Below, one piece after another: positions 24,273-36,327 of a DNA stretch of 64,000 bases (position 1 is the first letter of the stretch; every line of letters starts with the position of its first letter). The notes beneath the pieces were generated by a model. It worked only from the letters and a program-made list of their open reading frames with translations, searched no databases and was not told where the DNA came from. The translations under genes were made by a program, and so were the position numbers. Origin of the DNA: Escallonia rubra (taxonomy: Eukaryota; Streptophyta; Magnoliopsida; Escalloniales; Escalloniaceae); the NCBI GenBank assembly GCA_033065855.1, contig JAVXUO010002456.1, forward strand, positions 1 to 64,000, given 5' to 3'.

Positions 24273-27200
24273 GGCAAGAGTATTGTATATGAGATATTTT
24301 CACTAGAAATTAGAAATCTTTTACTAGGCTAAGAACTAATAGGGCCAAATCTCAAAATCACTACTTCTAAGGCTTCTTCAGGCTGGGCTCCTCCTCATTA
24401 TCAGATCCTGAGGTCTCCTTATCCCGCTCTTTTTTTAAGTCTTTGTCCTCAGGATCAGAGGATGAGTCTAGTAGTAGGGCTCGATGGATCCGCAAGGCTT
24501 CCCAAAGGTCTTGTACAACATGGTTGCAACTGGAGTCAATCGACAGATGGCAACTTCTTTGACTGTGAGGGGGCTGAAGCTTTCTCCTTGTTCAATAAAT
24601 CAACAACAAAGAGAAAATGTAAATGAGAAATTTACTGGGCACTGAGCCAAGCAGTTGAAGCTATCGCAATATGCCCTACTGAGGCCCAAACTCTCTCATC
24701 ACAGAAATTCCACGGTCTAGTTTCATATGTGTGCCCCTCTCTTAGTTGTGGTGAGCGCGACCCCAAGACCTCAAAATCCCAAATATTGATTAGAGATCAT
24801 TATTGCAAGTGGCGAACAACGTTTCCCATAAGATTCTGGTGACAATGAGTGGATCTCAGCAGCGAAAATGGGAAGACAACGACAACATAATAGATCACAT
24901 CGATCAAGAAACTAAGATTTAGATCAAATTGAAAAAATTCCAGATTTTGAGTCTTAAGTCTAATTTGAATGATGTAGATTTGGCAAATTGAAATAAATGT
25001 ATCCCATAGATAGGGAAGAAAAAGATTGCGAAGAGGAAATAGGAGAGGAAGGGGAGAAAAGTAGCCATGAAGACACCCTCACCCTCCACCCCACGCTAAC
25101 AAGAAAACTTAGAAGGAACTCAACTTCCGAATTTAGTACAATATTTAAAGTACCTAAATCACTTCTATCATCATCATTATCTTAAATGCCTGGTCTCTGT
25201 CCTAGGTTACATCAGGTCAGTACAAGTTTTGGCGCAGGTATACTCTACGAGCCAGGCTCATTGATCCTAAGCCCAAGCGAGGGGACGCGAAAAAATTCTT
25301 ATAACTTTTTAACCAATAAGGTATTCAGTAAACCAGTTCTATTCTATAAGTGTTGATTTTTTTTAAACGAAAGGCCAAGACAAAGGCCATACCTATGTAC
25401 ACAAGGGGAATACAAAAAAAACCAGAAAAAAGTCAAAGGCTCCAAGAAAGGTCCTGACTGTGCAACAAGCTTTACTAAAAAAATAAAAATAAATAAAAGA
25501 CGTTCCACCTCCTCAGCGAGCCAACAAAAATTAGTTACACCAGTTGCTAGCTATGAGCATAATTCACTGCAGCCTAGATAACTATGAGCATAATTTACTG
25601 CAGCCCGGATAGAGCAAGAACGAGGTACCACAAATTGCTAGCTACCTCACATTGGATCAACAAATTATATACTGCTCCCATCTTTCTTATACAAAATCAC
25701 CAGTTGGCTATAATATCTTTCCTTTTTCCTTAGTATATTCAACTAATAAAATGTTTAAACTGATAAATTCTACTCATACCAAGCCCATTATGTGTAAACA
25801 AACACATTCTGCACAGCATTAGACGAACTTCAGCCATTAAATGAGCATGTTAGTGGCTTATATCGGATGCCCTTCTCCAAATGTAGTGTCAGATAAGGTC
25901 TTCGATGTATGAAGAGTCCATACTAATTGTTAACTGCTTTATAAGCAGGTAACAAATTCAATTCTCATGACTAATTATTAGTAAACAGAATCTATATTTT
26001 GCTTATGATGGTCCCAACAGCTAATGAAAATCAAAAGTACATGCTCACATTCAAGTCTACTCCTCTTCAAGCAAACGGAAGTAAACAGCAGAAAAGGGAA
26101 GAAAGGAAACCTGACTTAAAAGTAAGGCATGACGAAAATTTGTGCATCAAAAAGATAAAAAATAAAATAGAAAACATAGCACCCCGTCAATAAACTAGAA
26201 GTAAAGAGTAAGAATTTGTGGCGAACCTTGGCTCTTTAGTTCCAAGATGAAATATGCTGATAAAGCATCATCCAATAACAATTGATGAGAATGTTCTCCA
26301 TCAGTCTGTTCATTTGCGTATCAGATAAGACCACCACCAGGCAAATATGAAATTTCAAGATACGAAACATATAATTTCACTAAATACCTGATTTTCAACA
26401 TCATAGGTGATTCTACTGTGCAGACGACAGTGAAGACGACTAGCGCAACAGCATATTGGTTGAGGTTGGCAACCTGAAAATGAAATCAGGGTTAAACCAT
26501 ATATTTATATATATATATATATATATAAAACACAGTTGCCTATCATCTTACACACACAGGGGCATATCATATAAGGAATCATATACACATGGTCTTGTAC
26601 TTAGAACCAAAATTAAGGTTGATCTCGTTTCAATAGATCTTATCAAACCATCTTCTCATACACCATACGAGCTCAGGAACTTGTTGAATACAATTTCCAA
26701 ATTTCAATAACCATGACAGTAACAACCTGTGAAATTGGTGTAAAGAAAAACAGAGAGGAGGACTCACGTTGCTAAATTGGGAGGATCCACAGATGTTGCT
26801 TGACTGGACCTCCCAAATTTTGCCCTAATTGCCCAATAAGCTTGAACTTTTGCCCTAATCCGAAAATTGGAATACCCAGCACTGATGTTAATGGAAGACG
26901 CAGAAGCAAAAAGTAAGAAGGAAGAAAACAGAAAAAAAAAAAATGATAGAGAAGAGAACTCACAGGTGTGGCCCAGTCGTGAGCAAGGGCTGATGAAGGA
27001 GGAAGAAGGAAGAAGGAAGAAGGAAGGAGGGAAAAAGGAAATCGGCTCCCAGAAGGCAGAGTTCCCAACGCGCCTTTTTTTTACCGTTTGTTTTATTTTG
27101 TTAAGTTTTGTTGGATTTTGAGAAATGAGGTTAAAACGGAAAAACAAAATTAGAAAACGTGTTTTCAAAGAACGTTTTCAACTCTAAAGTTGTGGTTTTG

Positions 27201-27440
27201 AACCACGATTTTCCAAAAGGTAGTATTCGAATAAATAAGTTTAAAAATAGAATAAACAAGTTATTAAGATTTTAATTTATATTATTTAGAGAAAAAACTC
27301 ATGGTAAGCATTATATGAATGTATAGAACAATTTAAGAGTAGTTGGACATTTGCAGTCAACAAGCATTGATGATGATAACGAAAAAGAGACAATATATCA
27401 TTGCCTTTCAGATCACATCACGATACTGGCAGAATATTAA
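24272..27440. other. Gene-poor region upstream of the DUF1218 gene
   Basis: I recognise no complete gene. It contains a possible LINE end (25350-25500), a short TA tract near 26510, a GA-rich stretch (26985-27045) and AT-rich sequence. Short open frames here are not similar to anything I know. Confidence 0.4.
25350..25500 (-). mobile_element. Possible LINE 3' end
   Basis: On the minus strand the sequence passes through TTGTGTACATAGGTATGGCC and TTTGTCTTGGCCTTTCG and ends in an A-rich tail, like the 3' ends of plant L1 LINEs. No reverse transcriptase sequence adjoins it, so only a short truncated tail would be present. Confidence 0.3.
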
Positions 27441-27651
27441 TTGATAATTAATAAAATAATAATTACTATACACGCATGACATGAGAGACGTAACGTAACC
27501 CCCGGATCCAAAGGTTGAACGTAATCTCCAACCCCAATTTTTCTGGGACCCTGCTGTCACACCCGGTACAAAGAAGAAGACTTTTAAGCGATTATCGCTT
27601 AAATTCTTTCAGCGATACAACCCAATCGCCAATCTCCTTCCTCCTTTCAAG

Positions 27652-28181
27652 GTATGCGTTTTGCTCTATCCACGCTTTTACAGGTGGATTTTGTCGCTTT
27701 TTCCAATCATGTATCAGTTTTTTCTGTTCCTGCCATGTCGAATTCGGGCTTTGAAAGGATTAATTTCTGGGTTTTCCTGTTCTTGGCTTGTATTTTAGTG
27801 GGTTTTCATTGGGTTTGACTGTCGAGTTCTTTAGGATTCCTTTATATGTGTATGTTCACTCTTGTTTCAGGCTATTGGTTACAAAGCTTCATTGAGTTTT
27901 TTGCTTTGAACAACGTACAATTTTTGTTTTTGTTTCTCTCATTTACGTTGATACTTCTTTTTATTGGGCATTTTTCTTCGTTGAACATATGCAATTAGGT
28001 GTTGATCTACAATACTGCTGACTATTGTTGTTTGACAAACAGTTTGCTGCTTCAGTTTCTTTCGTTGTTTATGATTTGCGCAGTCAGATCGATTTTTTTA
28101 AGCAGCAGTATGGGTGCCAAAGAAAATATGCTCATATTTCCAACTATGTTGAACCCTAATGTTGTGCATCTTGACTTGCAG
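27652..28181 (+). other. Intron in the 5' UTR of the DUF1218 gene
   Basis: A pyrimidine-rich leader ends CCTTTCAAG before GTATGCG. The acceptor TTGACTTGCAG lies 23 bases before the start codon. The first exon probably begins near 27540. Leader introns are common in plant genes and often raise expression. Confidence 0.6.
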
Positions 28182-28204
28182 CGAAAACTTGTAATCTGAA
28201 GAAG

Positions 28205-30542
28205 ATGGCGGTTTCGACCAAACAAATGTCGTTGCTTGTAGCAACTTTTGGCATACTGTCCTTCGTATTTGGTGTTATTGCTGAAAACAAGAAGGTTATC
28301 TTCTATCTTTGAAAAGATAAAATGTAGGGCGTTTGTTTGATTCTGTCCCATTCCTTGAGCTTTCATGTTATATTAAGGTTGGAAAAACTCGTTCAACTGT
28401 TTTTATGGGTTGAAATCTCAGCATAAGGTATTCTAGTTGGAATTCCTGTACACACTAACCATTGCATTTTGGAGTTTTTTTTTTTTCTAGACGGTTCTCA
28501 ATTACCAGTAAGATGAACCAACAGCAGTGTCTTTCTTCTCCTTGAGGTCTTTGTCCTTGTTACCACTTTTTCCTCAATGAGTTTTCAGTTCAATAGCTTG
28601 CTTTCAGAGTTCGCTAATTTGGGTTGCATAGAACGTAGTTTGAGTGGAAGGCATTTTTTCCTTGACGTATGCATCGTACTTCCAAACAGAAATAGCCCTT
28701 CTAACAGTAAAAATGGAATGTTCCTGGGTGAACTTGGTTTCTGTTGAGCATGAGCAGTAACCTTCTTAATTGCTGTTTGTAAGCTCGCAACCGGCACGTA
28801 TGCCACTTTAAGTTTTGGTAGCTTTTTGGAGACAGAAGTATAGATCTAACCTTCTTGTCTTTTCTACACATCATAGTTTCATCCTATTTATCATAACTGG
28901 GGCAGGATTGCTTGGGTTACTGATTTTTTTTTGGTTGTAATTTTTTAGGATTAGCTGTTTTTAAAGCATGACTGACAGAACACTTAAATGACATTCTTGG
29001 CGTGTCTTTGACTGAGAGATAGAACTCCAAATTTTATTGGGCTAATTTTTTTTTATTCTTCCAGACACTTTTTTAGCATTTGTTGTGTTGTACAAGCAGC
29101 TACTTCACAGGTTGTGAATTTCAATCTCGTTAAGCATACTGAACCCAGTGCATTGACATGTTACATCATGCAATTTAGTCTTAAGGTGCGGAAACTGATA
29201 TTCAGTCTCGGTCTGGTCTAAAAACTGAAAGTGTAGATTTGATCTTATCAGCAGTATGTTACCACAAAGATGAACTTCTTCGCTTCTTTTTTCTTTTTGA
29301 TCTTTCTACAGCGAAGATGAACTTCACATCTTCAAATTCACTAGTAGTTAACAATTTTTCAGCATTGCAGGATGAGTTGCATATATTTTCATTCAACGTT
29401 TATGAAATAGTAGTAAGTACTATTTGACAAGTCAAGGAGTGTAATCCGAAGATGATTTGAAAGTGAACCACTACTCTCAGTGGATCCATCCTAATAGACT
29501 CTATTTTTATTTTTTTTTGCCTTTAGTTGTAAGATTATGTGCTTCCAGATATAGATAATCCCTAAAAAACCTTACCATTCAAGTTACATTCTTAGCAGCA
29601 AATTGGCCTTTGATATGTTTTCCTTTGTCATCTCAATTCTTAAAAGTTTCTTAGTTAACAGCTGGTTGTTCTATCCAGTAACATAGTTTGTTAAAGTTGA
29701 CCCCAAAGAAGCAAATAGTGTAATGCTTACAGTGCTGCTATAAATGTTCATCATTAGAAATGATGTATCTCAAGAATATTACGTATTACATTCATTTGCT
29801 TCTTTAGATGTGCTATATTTTATCCCACCCGACAATTGAACTTCGTTTGTGATTTTCTTCCCCAGCCTGCTGCCGGAACTCCAATTACAGGGAAAGGAGT
29901 TGTTATCTGCAAGTATCCGTCTGATCCCACTGTTGCCTTGGGGTATCTGTCTGTTGTGTTCCTTGTCGCCTCTACAGCAGCTGGGTTGTTGTCTCTCTTT
30001 TACCCTTACAAAGGGAAGTCTATTCCACAGGGTGCTTTGTTCCAAAGCACTAGCTTCGTTGTCTTCTTCAATATTTCAATGTAAGTATTACGTTATCATG
30101 CCATACTGTCTAATTTTGTTTCATACGTTTGTTTCATGCATATGATTGTCTAGCTGTACTAGATAACATGTTGTGGAGACATCATCCCTGATAAATTTGG
30201 TACGAAGGTTGCAACCAGCAGTTGTTGGGCTTTTCATTTTTACTTTCCTAAGGAATGGAATGTATATGGCAACTTACGTGCTTTTTGTTTTGTTATCATT
30301 ATCATTTTCTGGTTTTTAGTTTGAAAATACTTTCCAAAATGACATGCGATTCCTTTTCTTAAGTGGTTTCTGGCATTTAGGTTTGTGTTTTCTGGCAAGT
30401 CTTTTTTCTAATTACTTGTTTTACTCTAGTTCCCTGTTAGGGATGCAGACTTAAATCTACAAATATGTGTATTATATACACATATACTCATATATATGAG
30501 AATATATACATTTATATGTTTATAGACAAAAATATATATAGA

Positions 30543-30601
<59 letters not shown>

Positions 30602-33600
30602 CTACATGTATGAATATGTAGATATATATGTGCTATACTTCAAACAAAATTCACCTGTATGGATGGTACATTGGCTTCTGTGCTGTTATTGCTCTCAGCA
30701 TCAAGAAACAGTAGGCTCTCTTTCCAGTCTTCCTCTAGTATCCAAACACTCTTACAGTAAAAAGGTTATAAGCCGTCAAAATTAGGTATTAGTATGATTT
30801 GAAAGATCTCTTGCTTCACTGCAAAAGAAACAAGTTGATTGCTATCCATGAAGTATATTACACCATTGACTCAATGGGAGGTATTAATATGGACTCTATC
30901 AAATCTTATTTGGAAGCGAGAATCAAAACCTCCAAATGAACTCTGCTTTAAAATCGCCCGGAAAACACATGCTTAGCACACGGAATTGTATTGGCAGATA
31001 GAACCTAAGGAAACAAATATACAGATAATCCGCCATGTTATTCGTAGATTACCTCTTACGTTACTGATTCACAAAGTACTTTGCACGCGCATAATGTATT
31101 TGCTTTAACTACTGTCTAGTAATTAGGTATGTATTCTAATAGAGTTGTTGTGTTGATATGTCAGGAAATTTTTACCTTTGACAAGAAATAATGTCTTTGT
31201 GCACTATGAATTCATGTAATTCTTGGATGAAGTACTTATGCAGTGGGAGTTTTGTATCATTTCTGATGATGAATAATTGCTCATAACTGCTTTGTAACCA
31301 AAGCTACTAAATTCCTCTTGAGATGGCACTGAATTGCTCCATGTATAAATGCACAGAAGACCACACTTGATTTTTGCCTACTACATCCATTAAAAGAAGG
31401 GTTAATTACAAAACTGTCCCCTGAGGTTTACACGTTTTTGCACTTTGCCCCCTGTGTTTACAACTTTTGCAATACTATCCCCCGAGGTTGACAAAACTAT
31501 TGCAAACAGCTCCAAAATTGGACGTCCGTCCAATTTTGGGCGTTAAGTCGTCATGTGCACAGCACATGCCGTTTTGGCATGGGCAAATCGGTCAATTCCC
31601 TTACCAAAGCCCTCTGAAAACCCTAAACCCCATTACCCTCCTATCTCTCTCCTCTCTCTTCCTCTCTGCAGGCAGCAGGCCCTAATCGGGCAGCGCCGCT
31701 CCCATCTCCGGCCAGCAATGGGGACGCCGGGTATTGTAACTGATGTTTGTGTCTTGGTTTGTAAAGATGTGAATAGTGGCTTGTTTTTATGGATCAGACA
31801 TCCAATTTCGCTTGTGCTCGTTCACGTAGTTAGATGGTAGGCAATGAAAGAAAAAGCACAACAAATCGCGTTATGACTTGGTCTATTCGGGTCCACCACC
31901 ACGTCCCAGATGATCGCGTTGAACACCCCATCCCCCGTCGCCCTGGCAAACGCCACCGGCCGCTTCGTCTTCTCGTACTCGTACCACAGCAGCGTGTCGG
32001 TGTTCTCCAGGGCGAGCCTGATCTTGTTGGTGTCGCGCCTGGGGAACCCCACGGCCACGAAGACGGTGTTGAGGTGGTCGAGGTTGAGGGATCGTGCGGC
32101 GGAGGGTGAAGCCCCAGGACTGGAGGGACTCGTCGGAGACTGTGTACTCGGATTTGATCGGTGGGTGGGCCGATACGGTGACGTTTCTGGGGTAGGGTGC
32201 TCTGAGGCGGAGGGGCGAACGGAGAGGGATGGAGATGTTGCCATGAAGAAGCATTTTCTGGGTGATTTTCTTCCTTCTAATGCCATGGACACCTGGTATA
32301 TCCGAAGCTTGTGGTTGGTAAGGGAATTGACCTATTTGCCCATGCCAAAACGGCGCATGTGTTGTGCACATGACGACTTAACGCCCAAAATTGGACGTCC
32401 GTCCAATTTTGGAGCTGTTTGCAATGGTTTTGTCAACCTCGGGGACAGTATTGCAAAAGTTGTAAACACAGGGGGCAAAGTGCAAAAACGTGTAAACCTC
32501 AGGGGACAGTTTTGTAATTAACCCTTAAAAGAACCTCCAACTCTATGAGTGTGAATGACGTAGTGCGTCCTCTTACGTTTTATTTCTTGCGTTATAAACA
32601 CATAAGAGGTGGTTATATATGTGCATGGATGTTAAAGTACGTTTATTTTTAAGTTTCACTAATCAAGCTTATGCTCTACTTAGCTAGTTAGTATCCAAAT
32701 ATTATAATACTTTTTAAATTTTCAAGGACTTGGGCAGCGATATCTGTTTTAATCATCATCTATGTTTGTTCAAAAAGATTAGGGAACATAGATTCGCTCG
32801 TATAAACTTAGTGATTGTGGTGGTTTCTTTTTAGCAGTTTCCTACTATACGTGAACTTGACATAGACATGGTAAATATCTTCATACTGTTTTCTACAGTA
32901 CTAGGCGAACAGGTGGAATTATAACATGTTAAGTAACATATAGAGTGCGTACATGTAAATGTTTATATATACGACTTAAGTGCTAAACAGGGCCTTGAAA
33001 ACATGTTTCTCCTTGCCTAAGAGCAGGGCGGGGTTAAGAGCTTGTGCTAAACTGGAATTGCAGGCCTTAGCCACATTATCTGCCATGAACCAACTCCTGT
33101 ACCTAACCAACATGTTGAGATTTTTTTAATTTTTTTTTTTTTGTTTGCTGGACTGAGAAATCCATTATTGGTTTCAGTGAAGCCTATCTTGAGTTTTTGG
33201 ACAGTTTCAAGTGTTGTATAGCTAGCTGGGTGCGTATCTTTGCATGCATGGGTGTCACCCCTTGGTGTTCCTTGTTAATGCATATTATTACTTACTCGAA
33301 GCAAAGTTGAACTAATGTATGTATAAAGCTATACAAGTCTTACTAAGCTTGTCTCTATGCTTGCAAATTCTGCTTAGTACAAACTTCGAATTTGGCATGT
33401 TTGTTGCCTTTCGTTAGTGTACGAATTATATTTTCTATGCAAGTACCTGGAATCCGGATTGAGTAGACAACTTCATTTTTCTCTGTAAAGATGCTCACCT
33501 AGAGAACTTTAAGCCATTTGATGTTGAATGAATTAATAGTACTTGTGAAGTCAAGGAAGGGTCCCTCTTTTTTACGCTTATACGCTTTACTTTGGCAATG

Positions 33601-34215
33601 AGAGAAGATGGTCTTGGCAAAGATATTTGGAGAGTTTTGAATCCAGGCTAGGTGAGAAGATTGATTTTGGCCAATTAAGCATTTCAGTATGTTAGTATAG
33701 TATTTTATCTGCCCTTGAGAAGGCTGGAGCTGCTATTCTAAACACAACAAAGTTACGGATGTGAATTATTCCAGAAAATAGCTCGTCTCTCAAGCACCTT
33801 ATACCAAAACTAAGTTGCACCAGACATTTTTGTTGTTGTAATTCGATAATTGCATTTGGGAATGTCTCTCTGTCTATTGATACTCATCTATGCAAATACA
33901 TCTTGTTATGTCTTGTAAATCTTTGATAAGTGGTGCCAAATTCACAGGGGTACGGCTGTCTTGGCAGCAGCAATGCTGTTATGGCCTACAATTCAAGAGC
34001 AGAGCCACATACAGAAAAACGTTCATCACAATTTGGAAACAAGTTGCCCTACGGCTAAGACCGGTCTCCTTGGAGGAGGTGCTTTTGTGTCCCTTGATTC
34101 ATCCCTCCTGTGGTTGATTGCCCTGATGTTAGCTGACAATGCACGAGAGGACTACTTTGGAGAAGCCTCGGCTGTTAAAGGTGAGCATGGCGATGTTGTC
34201 GCTGCAGATATTTGA
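28205..34215 (+). CDS. DUF1218 (DESIGUAL/VCC-type) four-helix membrane protein
   Basis: Coding exons are 28205-28294, 29866-30080 and 33948-34215 (190 aa, no frame break). The start MAVSTKQMS is the usual one for this family. Helices lie at about residues 5-25, 55-75, 92-115 and 148-166. Family marks include [15 protein letters not shown] (Cys45), [29 protein letters not shown] (Cys135) and a C-terminal [11 protein letters not shown]1218 proteins are plant-specific and sit in the ER or plasma membrane; relatives shape leaf symmetry, vein pattern (DESIGUAL/VCC) and lignin (MWL). The first donor (AAG|GTTATC) is weak. Intron 2 is 3.9 kb and carries a Pack-MULE and a (TA)n tract, both removable by splicing. 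The member appears closest to the MAVSTKQ-starting subgroup; the exact role is unknown. Confidence 0.93.
30551..30593. repeat. (TA)n microsatellite in intron 2
   Basis: About 21 TA units, flanked by other AT-rich alternating sequence from 30465 to 30640. Confidence 0.97.
31399..32524 (-). mobile_element. Pack-MULE (Mutator-like, long TIRs) carrying host gene sequence
   Basis: Terminal inverted repeats of about 210 bp start GGGTTAATTACAAAACTGTC, and the right end is its reverse complement with few mismatches. The 9-bp duplication TTAAAAGAA flanks it exactly (31390-31398 and 32525-32533), which is the Mutator signature. No transposase is present. The body carries a minus-strand GNAT fragment and possibly a second captured piece (31620-31735). 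It sits in intron 2 of the DUF1218 gene. Confidence 0.95.
31889..32254 (-). pseudogene. Captured fragment of a plastid-type GNAT acetyltransferase gene
   Basis: From an ATG at 32254 the frame gives a transit-peptide-like Ser/Arg/Pro-rich start, then [16 protein letters not shown]. After one frameshift near 32090 it continues as [40 protein letters not shown] and [18 protein letters not shown]. These segments match the start and first half of plant chloroplast GNAT-family N-acetyltransferases (the serotonin/protein N-acetyltransferase group). The acetyl-CoA-binding motif (Q/RxxGxG/A) and the C-terminal half are missing. After VVVDP the sequence is unrelated, probably an intron or a junction. 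It looks like the first exon of a host gene copied into the MULE and now decayed. Confidence 0.85.
32534..33947. other. Remainder of DUF1218 intron 2
   Basis: AT-rich intron sequence. I see no further insertion with clear ends and no coding content. Confidence 0.5.
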
Positions 34216-34643
34216 TGCATATAGACCTAAAAGTGCCAGTTGATGCATCAGCTTTGCAATACGGTATCTCAGTAGCTAGCTCTTTAGGTTTCATTTTATT
34301 GTCTGCAAGCACCTATCATGAGACGAATCGACCTCAACTGTGAAAATTGTTCATGTTTATCGCATTCCGTAATATATTTCCCTTTTCCGGTAGATCTGTT
34401 ACATTTGGTAGGTAGTTTTCTACTTTTGGGTGATGAGTATGATGCTGAAGTTTTCTTGGGTGGTTTTTACCTTTTTACTTTCGAACGAGAAGATGCTTTT
34501 GGTTAATCAGAGGCAAAACATGAATGGTCTTCAGCTTGTGTTGGAAGGGGCGCGCATACCAACTGCTTACAAAGCTTTCTAGAGAAAGGTGAACGCCAAC
34601 TCCGTCTACTATCAAAGTGCTACGTGAGAATCTCACTAAATTC
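34216..34643. other. 3' flank of the DUF1218 gene
   Basis: Probably the 3' UTR and polyadenylation region. The 62-residue open frame at 34318 shows no recognisable features. Confidence 0.5.
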
Positions 34644-35588
34644 TAGAGATGTCAAATGGGCCGGCCGGCCCGAAAAAAGCCCGGGCTGGCCCGGCCCCGC
34701 TAATGAACAGTGCAGGCCCGAAAATAAAGGGCCTTGGACCTGGGCAAGGTTTCACCAAAAATGGCCTGGGCCGGGCCAGGCCCGGCCTGAAATAACCCCG
34801 AAATTGGCCCGATTTTGGGCCCAAAACATTGCCCTTCTCGATCTCCAGAAACTGTCCAATGTCGTCATTTGCCGTTGAATCTACAAAATCAAAAGTAGAG
34901 TCGACAATATGCGAGAGCAACGAAATAGACTTCCGGTCATACAAATATACACTATTACTATCCGCATTATACCTATAGTCTTTGACTGCCGCTTCAATTC
35001 ATCAACCTGACTACCTGAGGCAAATCTGAACCAATTCAACATAAAAGCATTAAAACCGCAGTAAGATGCATGGAACATGAGGCATGCTCGTCGTCGCAGT
35101 TAATTCCGGTTACCTTTCTGAGCCGGATCGTGAGAGGAGAGGTAGAGGACGAGGAAGCAGAGGACGGTGAGAATCGGAATGAGGTGCACGAGCTTTTCAG
35201 GTTTGGGAAGGGACTTGCGATGAGGCTTCTGTGACTTGCGTTTTTCGCCGTCAGAGGCGGCGGGAGCGGTTGGTGGAGACGGTTGGTGGTCCTTCTTCTG
35301 GTCTTGTGTGAAGAGGTGGTTGTCTTCTTTGATGATTGCATGAGTGTGGAGTTTGGAAGATGGTGAACCTAGAGATTGCCTCTGCATTTTGAGAGAGAGA
35401 GAGAGGAGCGTGCGAGGTTTGCTTAGTGAGCTTCTTTGACGTTGTTGTTTTTGGGCCCGGGCCCGGCCCAAGCCCGGCCCTAAAGGGCTTGTATTGGGCC
35501 CATATATCCCAGATTTCAGGCCCGGCCCCAGCCCGTTTTCGTTAGAGGCCCGTTGGGCTTGGGCTGGCCCGGCCCATTGACATCTCTG
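34644..35588 (-). mobile_element. Ac-like hAT element carrying a captured gene fragment
   Basis: Ends are TAGAGATGTCAAATGGGCC and GGCCCATTGACATCTCTG; the first base of the two TIRs differs (T/C), as in maize Ac. The 8-bp duplication CTAAATTC flanks it (34636-34643 and 35589-35596). Both subterminal regions are packed with GGGCC/GGCCC-type repeats. The middle holds two minus-strand exons with an intron of a host gene (34826-35387) and no transposase. Confidence 0.9.
34826..35387 (-). pseudogene. Two-exon captured fragment of an unknown type II membrane protein gene
   Basis: Exon 1 (35387-35114) starts MQRQSLGSPSSKLHTH and continues through a basic, proline-rich stretch to KPEKLVHLIPILTVLCFLVL, a signal-anchor helix near residue 70. 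It ends at a good donor (CAGAAAG|GTAACC). An acceptor (TTGGTTCAG) begins exon 2 at 35025, which reads FASGSQVDELKRQSKT and, after a frameshift, DSNSVYLYDRKSISLLSH and later IGQFLEIEKGNVL. I recognise the layout as that of an uncharacterised plant single-pass membrane protein but cannot name it. The retained intron shows capture at the DNA level. The frameshift and missing end make it a pseudogene. Confidence 0.65.
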
Positions 35589-35596
35589 CTAAATTC

Positions 35597-36327
35597 CAAC
35601 AACTCTCAAAATGCTACATTATAATTTCATTTCGTTCATTGGCTTTAAAAATGCAACCCGTCAGTCCAAGATCCCTTCCAAGGAACATTCTCGTTCATAT
35701 AACATCGTTGGTGGTCGTTGTGTTTGTCCTTGGCTTCGGTGGTGTTGGTCGTGCGATGTGGGTTTCGGGTGCAGAGCTTCTTGGTTTGTGTTATTTTAGA
35801 GAGTCTGGGCTTGGGTTTTTTCGTCTGGGCCTTTTTTTTTCCCTCCCCCTCCCCCCAGTTGATACCCCCTTGCCTTAGAAAGGTGCGTTTGGTTGTAATT
35901 GGTGGTGGAGTTGTGTCTGTGTCTTTGTAGTTTTGTATTAGGTTGTGTTGAGTGAAGCTGAGAGCGGTGGTAGCTGTAGGTGGATGAAGGTGTTCTACCG
36001 AGTTGTTGGGCTGTCATGAAGTCGGGGCTTTCGGCTGGACTCTAGTCAGATTCAAGGTTTTCGGCTGGTCTTCGATTAAGGAACAAGTGGTTGTTGTTTG
36101 AGGTAGACCGGGGCTAGGCAGCGGGAATATGGCCGGAGAAGGCGCGGATTCCGGCGTCGGCGTGGGTACACGAGGTTCGAGGTGATAATGCAGTGTTGGG
36201 ACATATGTCTGGTTCTGGGGAGGTGGCTGGCAGTGTGGTCTGGTGTTGTGTGTGTTTTTTATTGGTTATTTCATTTCGGTATTATCTTGTTTAGTTAGAG
36301 TTTATCTAGTTGGTTGGTTTCTTTTAT
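35597..36327. other. GT-rich spacer, no gene recognised
   Basis: A plus-strand G/T-rich stretch with several short open frames of low complexity (GGTGGTGTTGG-type). It could be the tail of a non-LTR element, but no domain is visible. Confidence 0.35.

Noticed and set aside
26764-27168. 134-residue minus-strand open frame
   Set aside because: Phe/Ser-rich translation of a GA/CT-rich tract with no recognisable domain.
31883-32521. Several overlapping long open frames on both strands of the Pack-MULE
   Set aside because: Only the frames matching GNAT carry family motifs; the rest are mirror frames of GC-rich captured sequence and TIRs.
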